In this document: in pieces, positions 1 through 8,267 of the stretch | How the letters are laid out: the number at the start of each line of letters is the position of its first letter | Numbering within the stretch: the stretch's first letter is position 1 | Source of the DNA: Candidatus Avimonas narfae | GTDB taxonomy: Bacteria; Bacillota; Clostridia; Oscillospirales; Acutalibacteraceae | NCBI GenBank assembly: GCA_904395335.1 | Contig: CAJFNR010000065.1 | Location: forward strand, 1-64,000 | Direction: 5' to 3' | Length of the DNA: 64,000 nucleotides | Translations under genes and position numbers: made by a program | Notes under the pieces: generated by a model | Database searches by the model: none | What the model saw: the letters and a program-made list of their open reading frames with translations, nothing else | What the model was told of the DNA's origin: nothing

Positions 1-91
1 TATGATACAATGAAGGTCGGGAGAAATGCGAAAGCATTTCTCGGGAACGCTGCCGGTAGACGTAGGATGAGAACCGCATGGGGCAGCGTCC
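1..91 (+). repeat. Family A dispersed repeat, copy 1
   Basis: A 91-bp unit that is repeated directly in tandem at 92-182 and again at 32985-33072. It begins with TATGATACAATG, which resembles a -10 element. It then has a perfect 9-bp hairpin (GAGAAATGC / GCATTTCTC, loop GAAA) and a second hairpin (ACGCTGCC / GGCAGCGT). The unit starts at the window edge, so further copies may lie upstream. No coding sense was found in it. Confidence 0.8.
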
Positions 92-182
92 TATGATACA
101 ATGAAGGTCGGGAGAAATGCGAGAGCATTTCTCGGGAACGCTGCCGATAAACGTAGGATGAGAACCGCATGGGGCAGCGTTC
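92..182 (+). repeat. Family A dispersed repeat, copy 2
   Basis: A tandem copy of the preceding 91-bp unit with few changes. The loop of the first hairpin is GAGA here instead of GAAA, so both copies keep a GNRA tetraloop on an identical stem. The second stem, ACGCTGCC / GGCAGCGT, is intact. The copy lies about 175 bp upstream of the ispDF start. Confidence 0.8.
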
Positions 183-357
183 ATGGTATCATAAAAACCA
201 TGAATGGAGAAGTGGCCCGAATCAAAGGGGAAACTTTTGCACGCCCGAAGCGCCTTTCATTTGGCAAGTGTCCACATACCGAATGAAATCCTGCAAAACC
301 AGGAGCAGGCCGTTGGAGGCATATAAAGAGAAAAACGCAGAGAAAGGATCATCAAGG

Positions 358-1575
358 ATGGAGCGAGGGAAAGAGACGGATAAACGCCCCTTTGTATCAG
401 CGGTGGTGACTGCAGCAGGGGCTTCCACCCGCATGGGGGGCACATGCAAGCAGCTGATGCTGCTCCGGGGGATGCCGGTGCTGGCGCGCACGCTGGTGGC
501 GCTGCAGCAGGTACCCGATATACAGGAGATCGTAATCGTGGCCCGGGAAGAAGAGATTCCTTCTTTCCGCAGATTGTGCCGGGAACATCAAATCGACAAG
601 GTATCCGCTATCGTTCCGGGCGGCGCCACCCGTCAGCAATCTGCCGCCTTGGGGTTTGCCCACATCTCCGATGAGGCACAGTATGTAGCCGTTCACGACG
701 GTGCCCGGCCGTTGGTCCGCCCGGAAAGGGTAGAGGAGGCTATATCTGCAGCGGTAAAAACGGGGGCGGCGACTCTGGCCGTACCGGTAAAGGACACCAT
801 TAAGCTGGCCGACAGGGAAGGACAGGTTCAGTCGACGCCCGACCGCCGCTTTCTGTGGAGTATACAGACACCTCAGGTTTTCTCCCGCCCCCTTTATCGT
901 AAGGCACTGGACCAGGCGGAACGGGAGCATCGGGACTACACCGATGACTGCCAGTTGGCGGAGGGGATCGGCGCTGCAGTACAGCTTGTTCCCGGCGATT
1001 ACGACAACATCAAAATCACCACGCCGGAGGATCTGCGCGTGGCAGAGGAATGGCTGTCCCAGCGCGAAGGGCAGTCCGGTATGAAGGGAAGGGGCCATAA
1101 GATGCGCATTGGACACGGATACGACGTTCACCGGCTGGTGGAGGGCCGCCCGCTGATTGTGGGGGGAGTGGCTATTCCCTTTGATAAAGGGCTGTTGGGG
1201 CACTCGGATGCGGATGTGCTGGCCCATGCGGTTTCCGATGCCCTATTGGGTGCGGCCGGGCTGGGGGATATCGGCGGGATGTTCCCCGACGACGACCCCG
1301 CCACCCTGGGGGCGGACAGTTTGGAGTTACTGCGTCAGGTGACGGCCCGGCTGAGTCGGGACGGCTGGCATCCCGTCAACATCGATGCCACCGTCATTGC
1401 CCAAAGCCCGAAAATGAAGCCGTACATTTCCGCCATGCGGGACCGGCTGGCAGACGCCTGCGGAATCGAGGCCGATGCAGTCAACGTCAAGGCCACCACG
1501 GAGGAATCCCTGGGCTTTACCGGGGCCGGGGAGGGTATGGCGGCCCATGCCGTCTGTTTGATCGAACGTTGCTGA
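358..1575 (+). CDS. ispDF: Bifunctional IspD/IspF (MEP pathway cytidylyltransferase and MEcPP synthase)
   Basis: A 405-residue fusion. The N-terminal half (about 12-235) is IspD, which joins CTP and 2-C-methylerythritol 4-phosphate. It shows the glycine-rich CTP loop [10 protein letters not shown] followed by KQ, plus VHDGARPLV and TPQVF. IspF begins at Met249 ([11 protein letters not shown]) and makes the cyclodiphosphate; [19 protein letters not shown] and the C-terminal [12 protein letters not shown] are typical. The reading frame runs through the linker ([15 protein letters not shown]) without a stop. An in-frame ATG at 282 lies upstream, but 358 has a purine-rich site (AAAGGA...CAAGG) and gives a normal IspD N-terminus. 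The two steps flank IspE in isoprenoid synthesis. Fused IspDF is best known from proteobacteria, so the fusion is notable here. Confidence 0.93.
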   Translation: MERGKETDKRPFVSAVVTAAGASTRMGGTCKQLMLLRGMPVLARTLVALQQVPDIQEIVIVAREEEIPSFRRLCREHQIDKVSAIVPGGATRQQSAALGFAHISDEAQYVAVHDGARPLVRPERVEEAISAAVKTGAATLAVPVKDTIKLADREGQVQSTPDRRFLWSIQTPQVFSRPLYRKALDQAEREHRDYTDDCQLAEGIGAAVQLVPGDYDNIKITTPEDLRVAEEWLSQREGQSGMKGRGHKMRIGHGYDVHRLVEGRPLIVGGVAIPFDKGLLGHSDADVLAHAVSDALLGAAGLGDIGGMFPDDDPATLGADSLELLRQVTARLSRDGWHPVNIDATVIAQSPKMKPYISAMRDRLADACGIEADAVNVKATTEESLGFTGAGEGMAAHAVCLIERC

Positions 1576-1632
1576 ATTTGGGGCCGTCCCTGCTGGAGCT
1601 GCATATAGTGTAGTGACAGTGAGGTGTCACCT

Positions 1633-1860
1633 ATGACGATATTGAATGTCAGTTCCATAACCAATGCCATGCGGGGAAAAAACCTGCTGGAGCAAAACGG
1701 CATCCACGCCACGGTCAGCCGCGCCATGGAGGAGGACGGGAGCAACGGCTGCGGATACAGCCTGCGGGTCCCTGATTCCCAGGCAGACCGTGCGGAACAG
1801 CTGATTCGTTCCATCCGTATTCCCATCCGCGGCAAACGGATGGAGGCTGGTTCCCCATGA
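1633..1860 (+). CDS. DUF3343 family protein (putative Se/S carrier-like)
   Basis: A 75-residue protein of the DUF3343 type. It has the typical start (MTILNVSSITNAMRGKNLL) and a conserved single-cysteine segment, NGCGYSLRVP. The ATG at 1633 follows GAGGTG at good spacing; an in-frame GTG at 1624 overlaps that site and is unlikely. The stop overlaps the start of the next gene (ATGA), so the two are translationally coupled. From family knowledge, DUF3343 proteins often sit beside class V aminotransferases and are suspected to carry the sulfur or selenium released by them. The exact role is not established. Confidence 0.8.
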   Translation: MTILNVSSITNAMRGKNLLEQNGIHATVSRAMEEDGSNGCGYSLRVPDSQADRAEQLIRSIRIPIRGKRMEAGSP

Positions 1861-3020
1861 TTTATTTGGACAATGCGGCGACGACCTGGCCGAAGCCGCT
1901 TCCGGTCGTACGGGCCATGGACGAAGCATTGCGCCGCTACGGCGCCAACCCCGGACGGGGAGGGCACAGCATGGGCCTCGCCGCCTCTCAGGAGGTATAC
2001 CGCTGCCGTGAAACGGCAGCCCGGCTGTTCCATCTGAGCGACCCGTCCGGGGTGATTTTTACTTTGAATTGTACCATGGCGCTGAACATGGTACTCAAAG
2101 GCCTGCTGAGGACCGGCGGGAGAGCGGTGGTATCCAGTCTGGAGCACAATGCCGTCATGCGGCCGTTAAACGCCCTTTCCACATCGGGGCCCATTTACGA
2201 TGTGGCCCGGGTGGCGGAGGGGGATGACGACGCCACAGTGGAGGCTTTCCGCCGGTGTATCCGCCCCTCTACCCGGGTCATTGTCTGTACCCATGCCTCC
2301 AACGTATTCGGTACCCGGCTGCCCATCCGGCGGCTGGGACAGCTGGCGCGCGAATATGGCCTGCCCTTTGTGGTGGATGCCGCCCAGACCGGCGGCGTGC
2401 TGCCTATCGATATGGAGGAGGACAATATCCATTTTTTATGTCTGGCCGGCCACAAAGGGCTTTATGGCCCCATGGGGACCGGTATGCTGCTCTGCCGGGG
2501 CTCCTATTGGCTGCCCCCTTTCATCGAAGGTGGAACGGGAAGCAGGTCCCTGGAGCTTGTACAGCCCTCCGACCTGCCCGACCGGTTGGAAAGCGGCACC
2601 CCCAACACGCCGGGGATCTGCGGTTTGCGGGCGGGGATGGAGCTGGTGCTTTCCCGGAGCCCGCAGCGTATTGCCCGCCAGGAGTCGGCGCTGATGTGCC
2701 GGTTGTACCGCCGGGTGAAGGAGGTTCCCAGGATCCGGCTGTATACGGGGATGCCGGAGCTTGAGCGTTCGGCCCCGGTGCTGTCTCTTAATGTGGAGGG
2801 CTATGGCAGTGAGAAAACGGCGGCGCTGCTCAACCGTCAGGGGATTGCCGTGAGGGCCGGGCTGCACTGCGCTCCATGCGCTCACCAGCATTACGGGACT
2901 CTCCCAGGAGGGACGGTTCGGTTCGCTCCTTCTCTTTTCACCACGGAGGCGGAAATCGACCGCGTGGGGGACGTGTTGGAACAGTTGGCGAAAAATTCAG
3001 AAAAGTCGTTGCAATCATAA
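1857..3020 (+). CDS. Cysteine desulfurase family class V aminotransferase
   Basis: 387 residues, a PLP-dependent fold type I enzyme of the cysteine desulfurase/selenocysteine lyase group. The N-terminus MIYLDNAATTWPKP is the family signature, VVDAAQTGG holds the PLP-stacking aspartate, and Lys200 in AGHKGLYGP is the expected Schiff-base lysine. A late LHCAPCAHQ segment supplies the likely catalytic cysteine. It starts inside the stop of the DUF3343 gene, which suggests a sulfur or selenium donor-acceptor pair. It resembles the stand-alone clostridial family rather than the IscS of an isc/suf operon, and no scaffold gene is nearby. Substrate (Cys or Sec) cannot be decided from the sequence. 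Confidence 0.88.
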   Translation: MIYLDNAATTWPKPLPVVRAMDEALRRYGANPGRGGHSMGLAASQEVYRCRETAARLFHLSDPSGVIFTLNCTMALNMVLKGLLRTGGRAVVSSLEHNAVMRPLNALSTSGPIYDVARVAEGDDDATVEAFRRCIRPSTRVIVCTHASNVFGTRLPIRRLGQLAREYGLPFVVDAAQTGGVLPIDMEEDNIHFLCLAGHKGLYGPMGTGMLLCRGSYWLPPFIEGGTGSRSLELVQPSDLPDRLESGTPNTPGICGLRAGMELVLSRSPQRIARQESALMCRLYRRVKEVPRIRLYTGMPELERSAPVLSLNVEGYGSEKTAALLNRQGIAVRAGLHCAPCAHQHYGTLPGGTVRFAPSLFTTEAEIDRVGDVLEQLAKNSEKSLQS

Positions 3021-3184
3021 GGAAATATGATAGAATGGATACAGGACTTTTCGTTGTGGCTTCAAACAGCGCAGCAAGTTCCTCGGATCCAGAGAAAAGA
3101 CAGCTGCGCTGCACCGCAATGGGGATGAGACGGCGGGGAGAAACGCAGTCATTGGACAACGGAAGGCCCCCTTTTTGTATGCTT

Positions 3185-3246
3185 TTTGCGCATTCGTCTC
3201 GCCGTGTTTGACGCGCGTCCGACAGCTTCCCCTTTAGGGGGAGCCT
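3185..3246 (+). repeat. Family C degenerate intergenic repeat
   Basis: CATTCGTCTCGCC...GACAGCTTCCCCTTTAGGGGGAGCC resembles the CCTCATCCGTC ... CCTTCCCCT..AGGGG element seen near 14184, 15036 and 45328. The end can form a small hairpin (CCCCTTTAGGGG). It lies in the 441-bp gap between the aminotransferase and cdaA; the rest of the gap shows no gene, and no clear promoter was found. Confidence 0.5.
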
Positions 3247-3461
3247 TATACATTGTGAGTTTATTATGTATTGGGCAGGCAGGGGAGAAACAGGCTGCCG
3301 GGAAGCAATGGGCGGCGCTGCGGAAAAGGCTTGGGATAACCGTGGGAAATTTCTTGTTCGGGGCCACTGCTTCGGGCAGATTTTCTCTTTATTTTTTGGA
3401 ATAATAAGCACCTGTCTATGAAAATCCGTACCGTGCGAATTCACAGAAGGGAAGAAAGGAA

Positions 3462-4355
3462 ATGGCGGAGTTTTTTGCCGGAATCTGGGACAGTATCCTG
3501 GTATTTTTCCGGTCGATCAACTGGATAACCGACCCGCTGGATATCCTGCTGGTCGCTTTTGCCATTTACAGTGTGATCAAGCTGGTGCGGGATTCCCGGG
3601 CGGAGCAGCTGCTCAAAGGCATCGTTATTCTGGGGCTGGCGTTTTTTGTTTCCTGGCTGCTCAATTTGAAAACTATGTATTTTATCCTTAAGACCATCTT
3701 TGACAACAGTATTCTGGTGCTGGTGGTCATCTTTCAGCCGGAGATTCGCCGGGCGCTGGAACAGGCAGGGCACTCCCGGTTGGGGGCGATTAACCTTTTC
3801 GGGGTGAATCAAGAGAATGCTGAGGCGGAGATCAAGCGCTGGCAAAAGGCGATCTCCGCCACCTGCGCCGCTGTTCAGACGCTTCAGAAGCAGAAGATGG
3901 GCGCGCTCATTGTGTTCGAACGCACCACCAAGCTGGGGGAGATCATCAATACCGGAACAGTGGTGGATGCAGATCCCACCCCGGAGCTCATTGGAAATAT
4001 CTTTTTCAACAAGGCGCCGCTGCATGATGGGGCCATGATTATCCGCGACGGCAAGGTATACGCGGCAGGCTGTATCCTTCCGCTGACTGACAACCATCAG
4101 ATCAGCAGCGAGCTGGGGACCCGTCACCGTGCCGGTGTGGGAATGAGTGAAAACTCCGACGCCATTGTGGTGATCGTGTCGGAAGAGACCGGCACTGTGT
4201 CCACAGCGGTGGGCGGTGAACTTAAGCGCAATTTTAGTCCGGAGGCGCTCCGGGTTGCGTTGGAAAACGGGATTCTGTGGGATCGGTCCCGGCGGGAGGA
4301 CGGCGGCGATCTGAAAGGCAAGCTGCGCCGCCTCCGGGGGAGGAAGACGAAATGA
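3462..4355 (+). CDS. cdaA: Diadenylate cyclase CdaA
   Basis: 297 residues. Three N-terminal membrane helices (about 20-95) precede a DisA_N diadenylate cyclase domain. The nucleotide-binding and catalytic motifs are present: D189-G190-A191 in LHDGAMII and R221-H222-R223 in GTRHRAGVG. The enzyme condenses two ATP into c-di-AMP at the membrane, the messenger controlling potassium and osmotic balance and cell-wall stress. The ATG follows GAAGAAAGGA. The stop overlaps the start of the CdaR gene (ATGA). GlmM, the usual third member of this operon, does not follow. Confidence 0.95.
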   Translation: MAEFFAGIWDSILVFFRSINWITDPLDILLVAFAIYSVIKLVRDSRAEQLLKGIVILGLAFFVSWLLNLKTMYFILKTIFDNSILVLVVIFQPEIRRALEQAGHSRLGAINLFGVNQENAEAEIKRWQKAISATCAAVQTLQKQKMGALIVFERTTKLGEIINTGTVVDADPTPELIGNIFFNKAPLHDGAMIIRDGKVYAAGCILPLTDNHQISSELGTRHRAGVGMSENSDAIVVIVSEETGTVSTAVGGELKRNFSPEALRVALENGILWDRSRREDGGDLKGKLRRLRGRKTK

Positions 4356-5668
4356 AAGGACGATTCTCGTTAAACCGGATCCTCCACAACAACCGGCTGA
4401 TGATTGTAATTTCCCTGGTGCTGGCCATTATTCTATGGGCCGGCGTGGTGTATGGATCCGGCTCGAACGAAAAACGGAACATCAATCTGGGAACCTATAC
4501 CCTCAGTTTTGCGGACAATTCCTATGCCAAGGAAACCGGGCTGAGCATTATTCAGGGCGCCGAGGTGGATGTGCAGGTGGAGGTCAGCGGTCCCCGCTTC
4601 CGTATCAATCAGGCTCAGTCGGAAATCAGTATTTCCGCCGACCTGAGCAGTATTGTACGTCCCGGGACCTACCGGATTCCTCTGACTGCCACCGGTGCTT
4701 CCGATTATACCATTGACGCGGTCAATCCCAGTTCGGTCACGGTGGTGGCGGATTACATCCTGTCCAAAACCCTGTTGCTCACCACCGATATTTCAGCGGT
4801 CACTGTGCCGGAAGGGGGAGAGTACCGTTTGGGCTCCGCCATGCTGGACACCTCCGTGATCAATGACGACAGCACTCTGGAGATTGAGGGCCCCCAGACC
4901 GTACTGGAACGCATCGAATCTGTGGTAGCACGGATTTCGGAGGGGAAGACCATTGAAAAGGCCACGGTATTTCCTGCGGAGCTGGTGGCGCTGGATGCCA
5001 ACGGCAATGCCGTGGACACCACCCTGTGCAATTTCCTTGACAAAAACGGCAATGTGATCCAGTCGCTGAACCTGACAGTCCCTGTCTCCGTATCCCGTGA
5101 GGTTCCCCTTACCTATACTGTGGAGAACCTGCCGGCGGCCTACAGGGACGATACCTCCTTCATCACACTGGAGCCCTCTTCGGTGACGCTGTGGGGGCCT
5201 GAGGAATCCTTGGAAAACTATCAGGTGGATTTGGGGACGCTGGATTTTGATAACATCGGTCCGGGAAATACGACGATTCAAATGCCGCTGCATCTAAAAT
5301 CCGGCGTACAGGTGGACGGCAATATCAGCGAGGTGGCGGTTTCCATCCGTATGCAGAATCTGGAAATCCGGTATGTGGATTTGCCGCTGACCGGTTCCAA
5401 TGTGCGGATCGTCAACAGCGCTTCGGATCAGCTGCTCAGTGTGGATGAATCCACGATTCTCAGCATTCCTCTGGTGGGGCCGGCGGATTCGCTGGAGGCG
5501 CTGACGGAAAACAATCTTCAGGTTCTGGTGGACCTGAAAGGGGAAACGGTGGCGGACGGAGATTCTGCCCAAGCGCGGGTGACAGTAACCGGATTTGACG
5601 ATGTGTGGGTATACTATGGTACGGGAAGTCGTGACGGATTCCCCGTAACGTTGCGGATATCTTCGTAA
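4352..5668 (+). CDS. cdaR: CdaR-like YbbR-domain regulator of CdaA
   Basis: 438 residues. A short cytoplasmic tail and one membrane helix (about 14-33, MIVISLVLAIILWAGVVYG) are followed by an extracytoplasmic region of several YbbR-type beta repeats, seen as recurring VPVSV and VTLWGPEE-like segments about 85-95 residues apart. CdaR binds CdaA and tunes c-di-AMP output. The ATG at 4352 is coupled to the cdaA stop; an upstream in-frame start at 4277 lies inside cdaA and is discarded. The gene ends the operon; the next 500 bp are intergenic. Confidence 0.9.
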   Translation: MKGRFSLNRILHNNRLMIVISLVLAIILWAGVVYGSGSNEKRNINLGTYTLSFADNSYAKETGLSIIQGAEVDVQVEVSGPRFRINQAQSEISISADLSSIVRPGTYRIPLTATGASDYTIDAVNPSSVTVVADYILSKTLLLTTDISAVTVPEGGEYRLGSAMLDTSVINDDSTLEIEGPQTVLERIESVVARISEGKTIEKATVFPAELVALDANGNAVDTTLCNFLDKNGNVIQSLNLTVPVSVSREVPLTYTVENLPAAYRDDTSFITLEPSSVTLWGPEESLENYQVDLGTLDFDNIGPGNTTIQMPLHLKSGVQVDGNISEVAVSIRMQNLEIRYVDLPLTGSNVRIVNSASDQLLSVDESTILSIPLVGPADSLEALTENNLQVLVDLKGETVADGDSAQARVTVTGFDDVWVYYGTGSRDGFPVTLRISS

Positions 5669-5707
5669 GGCGCGCAGGACTTGACAATGAATGAAGCGAT
5701 TTCAGTG

Positions 5708-5990
5708 AAAGTTTTCATTTGAGGGGAAGCCTTTGGGCAACCAAACGGTGATCTCATTTGATGCCTTCATGGTAGGATAAAACATGGAATGATGCGGGCT
5801 CTAACGGGCTTTCCCACGGAATGTACTTCCTCTTACGGAGAAGTGGGACCACCAAAGGCGGTGGATAAGGTGGAAAGCTGCGATACGATGTCTGCTGGGA
5901 GTGGAGAGAGCCTCTTTTTCCACCTCATCAGCCGCTGTTCCGGTGTCGGATTTAGGCCTTCGGGGCTAACCCTGGCCCAGCGGCGATATC
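5708..5990 (+). repeat. Degenerate family C-like repeat cluster
   Basis: The 508-bp gap after cdaR has no convincing gene. It contains GAGGGGAAGCCT (about 5721), CTCTTACGGAGAAGTGGGACC followed by GGTGGATAAGGTGG (about 5832-5872) and CCACCTCATCAGCCG (about 5920). These resemble the family C element in both orientations. The copies are eroded, so the boundaries are approximate. Confidence 0.4.
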
Positions 5991-6035
5991 ATATAGGCGT
6001 GTTTCACGGTCAAATTAGATAACGGATCAAATCCA

Positions 6036-6072
6036 CAGGCGAGAGCGGATGTATTCGCTTCCGCCTGTTTTT
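6036..6072 (+). terminator. Rho-independent terminator upstream of recJ
   Basis: CAGGCGAGAGCG and CGCTTCCGCCTG form a stem of about 12 pairs, including G-T pairs, with an 8-nt loop. TTTTT follows directly. It closes the cdaA-cdaR region, or a transcript in the gap, just before the recJ promoter. Confidence 0.7.
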
Positions 6073-6092
6073 ATGCTTTTCTCTCATAGCGG

Positions 6093-6121
6093 TTGCAGGA
6101 ACCGGAGGAAAATGGTAGAAT
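6093..6121 (+). promoter_or_regulatory. Probable sigma-A promoter of the recJ operon
   Basis: TTGCAG, a 17-bp spacer and TAGAAT, located 56 bp before the recJ ATG and just after the terminator at 6036-6072. Confidence 0.5.
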
Positions 6122-6176
6122 ATAGTGATATTAAACTTTTCGAAAACAGATCAGGAAATGCCGGAAGGGGAGAGCT

Positions 6177-8267
6177 ATGAGCTTCAAACGATGGATATTG
6201 CCTCCGCTGGATAAGGACAAGGCGGCCGCTTTGGCGGAGGAATGCGAGATTCACCCCTTTTTGGCCCTGATGCTTCACCTGCGGGGGATTGACAGCGCCG
6301 AAGAGGCAGTGGAATATGTGGTGGGAAACGATCTGGACGACGATCCCTATGCTTTTGCCGATATGGATGCGGCAGTGGAGCGTATACAGAGAGCGCTGGA
6401 CAGCGGCGAAAAAATCGCGGTATACGGAGATTACGATTGTGACGGTGTGACCTCCACCGCTCTTCTGTACGATTATCTGAAAAAGCAAGGGGCGGATGTC
6501 TGCTATTATATCCCCGAGCGGGAGGGCGAGGGCTACGGCATGCACTGCTCCAGTGTGGATACCCTATCTGAGCGGGGAGTGAACCTGATCATTACGGTGG
6601 ACAATGGCATAGCCGCCGTGGAGGAGGTGGCTTATGCCGCACAAAAGGGAATGGATGTGGTGGTGACCGACCACCATATGCCCCCGGACACGCTGCCCCG
6701 CGCTGTGGCGGTAGTGGATCCTCACCGGGCTGATTGCGCCAGTCGCTGCAAGGATTACGCCGGGGTAGGCGTCGCCTTCAAGCTGGTATGCGCCCTGGAA
6801 GGGGATGCCGATACCGTGGCGGAGGAATACGGGGATCTGGTGGCCCTGGGCACCCTGGCGGATGTCATGCCCCTGACAGGGGAGAACCGCAAGCTGGTGC
6901 GGATAGGGCTGCGCCGTATCACGGAAGGCGCGCGTCCCGGGATCAAATGCCTGGCTCAGGTGGCCGGCACCTGGGGAAAGGAGGCCAGCGCCACCTCCGT
7001 GGCCTTCACCCTGGCGCCTCGGATCAACGCGGCGGGCAGGATGGGCTCGCCGGAGGCTGCCGCCCGCCTGCTGATGGCGCAGACAGAGGAGGAAGCCGAG
7101 CCTCTGGCCCAGGCTGTTCATCAGGCCAATATCGACCGCAAAACCGTGGAGGCGGCGATCCAGCAGGAGGTCTGGGAGCGTTTCCGCGCCTGTCCGTCGC
7201 TGCTCCAGGATCGGGTGCTGGTGGTGGAAGGGGAAAACTGGCATCCCGGGGTCATCGGCATCATTGCTGCCCGTATTTTGGAACAGACGGGAAAGCCCTG
7301 CCTGATCCTCAGTGTCGGAGACGGTGCGGAGGGACGCACCGCCAAAGGCTCGGGACGCAGTCTGCGGGGGTTCTCCCTTTACGAGGCTTTGGCTGCCTGC
7401 TCCGATATGCTGGACCGCTTCGGCGGCCATGAGCTGGCGGCCGGTGTAGGGCTTCGGGCAGACCGGATCGAGGAATTCCGCCGCCGCATCAACCAGTATG
7501 CCGCGGAAAAATTTCCCTCCATGCCGGCGCCGGAGCTGCGGCTGGACTGCCGCCTGCGTCCCTCGCAGATCGATCTGGAGAAGCTCAGTCTCCTGACGGC
7601 GCTGGAACCCTGCGGAGCGGGAAATCCCGCGCCGCTGTTCGGCCTTTACCGAATGCGGTTGGACAACATCACACCGGTGGGGGCGGGAAAGCACCTGCGG
7701 CTTTCCCTTTCCCGGGACGGCGTGCGTGTCAGCGCTGTCAAGTTTCAGACCGCTCCCGAAAATTTTCCCGTGGAATGCGGCGAGCTGCTCAATTTGGCGG
7801 TGACGCTGGAACGCAACGAGTACAAGGGCACGGTGCAGCCCTCGGTCATCATCCGGGACTTGCGCTACGCCGATACGGATCAGGAGGAGATCCTGGAGGC
7901 GCTGCGCTGTGCGGACAGTCTGCGGCGCGGTGATCCGATGACGCCGGATCAGGCACGGGAGCGTCTTCCCGACCGGGAAGGGCTGGCAACGGTGTATCGC
8001 TTCGTGCGCAGCCGGGAAGACTGGAAAGGGACCCTGGAGCAATTCGTGCACCAGGTGAAAACGCCGGCGCTGGGCGGTGTGCGGATCCGGGTAGCGCTGG
8101 AGGTGCTGGAAGAAGCCGGGCTGATCTCTTTGGAGGAGGACGGCGACACCCTCCGGCTCCGGGTGCTTCCCGCACAGGGAAAGGCGGATCTGAATCAGAC
8201 GCCGGTGATGCGCCGGCTGCATGAGGCGGTCGGCTCCACAAATGCAGGTGACAGCAATGAACAATGA
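6177..8267 (+). CDS. recJ: Single-stranded-DNA-specific exonuclease RecJ
   Basis: 696 residues, a normal length for RecJ. The DHH phosphoesterase core shows D85-Y-D-C-D-G, VDNGI and D165-H166-H167, the manganese-binding motifs. A DHHA1 region with GFSL and FGGHELAAG-type glycine segments follows near 395-425. An OB-like region and a C-terminal winged-helix-like extension complete the protein. It degrades ssDNA 5' to 3' in recombination and mismatch repair. The ATG follows GAAGGGGAGAGCT. Its stop overlaps the relA start region, so the two genes are coupled. Confidence 0.95.
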   Translation: MSFKRWILPPLDKDKAAALAEECEIHPFLALMLHLRGIDSAEEAVEYVVGNDLDDDPYAFADMDAAVERIQRALDSGEKIAVYGDYDCDGVTSTALLYDYLKKQGADVCYYIPEREGEGYGMHCSSVDTLSERGVNLIITVDNGIAAVEEVAYAAQKGMDVVVTDHHMPPDTLPRAVAVVDPHRADCASRCKDYAGVGVAFKLVCALEGDADTVAEEYGDLVALGTLADVMPLTGENRKLVRIGLRRITEGARPGIKCLAQVAGTWGKEASATSVAFTLAPRINAAGRMGSPEAAARLLMAQTEEEAEPLAQAVHQANIDRKTVEAAIQQEVWERFRACPSLLQDRVLVVEGENWHPGVIGIIAARILEQTGKPCLILSVGDGAEGRTAKGSGRSLRGFSLYEALAACSDMLDRFGGHELAAGVGLRADRIEEFRRRINQYAAEKFPSMPAPELRLDCRLRPSQIDLEKLSLLTALEPCGAGNPAPLFGLYRMRLDNITPVGAGKHLRLSLSRDGVRVSAVKFQTAPENFPVECGELLNLAVTLERNEYKGTVQPSVIIRDLRYADTDQEEILEALRCADSLRRGDPMTPDQARERLPDREGLATVYRFVRSREDWKGTLEQFVHQVKTPALGGVRIRVALEVLEEAGLISLEEDGDTLRLRVLPAQGKADLNQTPVMRRLHEAVGSTNAGDSNEQ

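Noticed and set aside
1-182. CRISPR array
   Set aside because: Only two tandem units of 91 bp without unique spacers, and no cas genes in the window.
397-1227. Long open frame on the minus strand opposite ispDF (276 codons)
   Set aside because: It is antisense to clear IspD and IspF motifs, has no ribosome site and no protein-like motifs; long antisense frames are common in GC-rich coding DNA.
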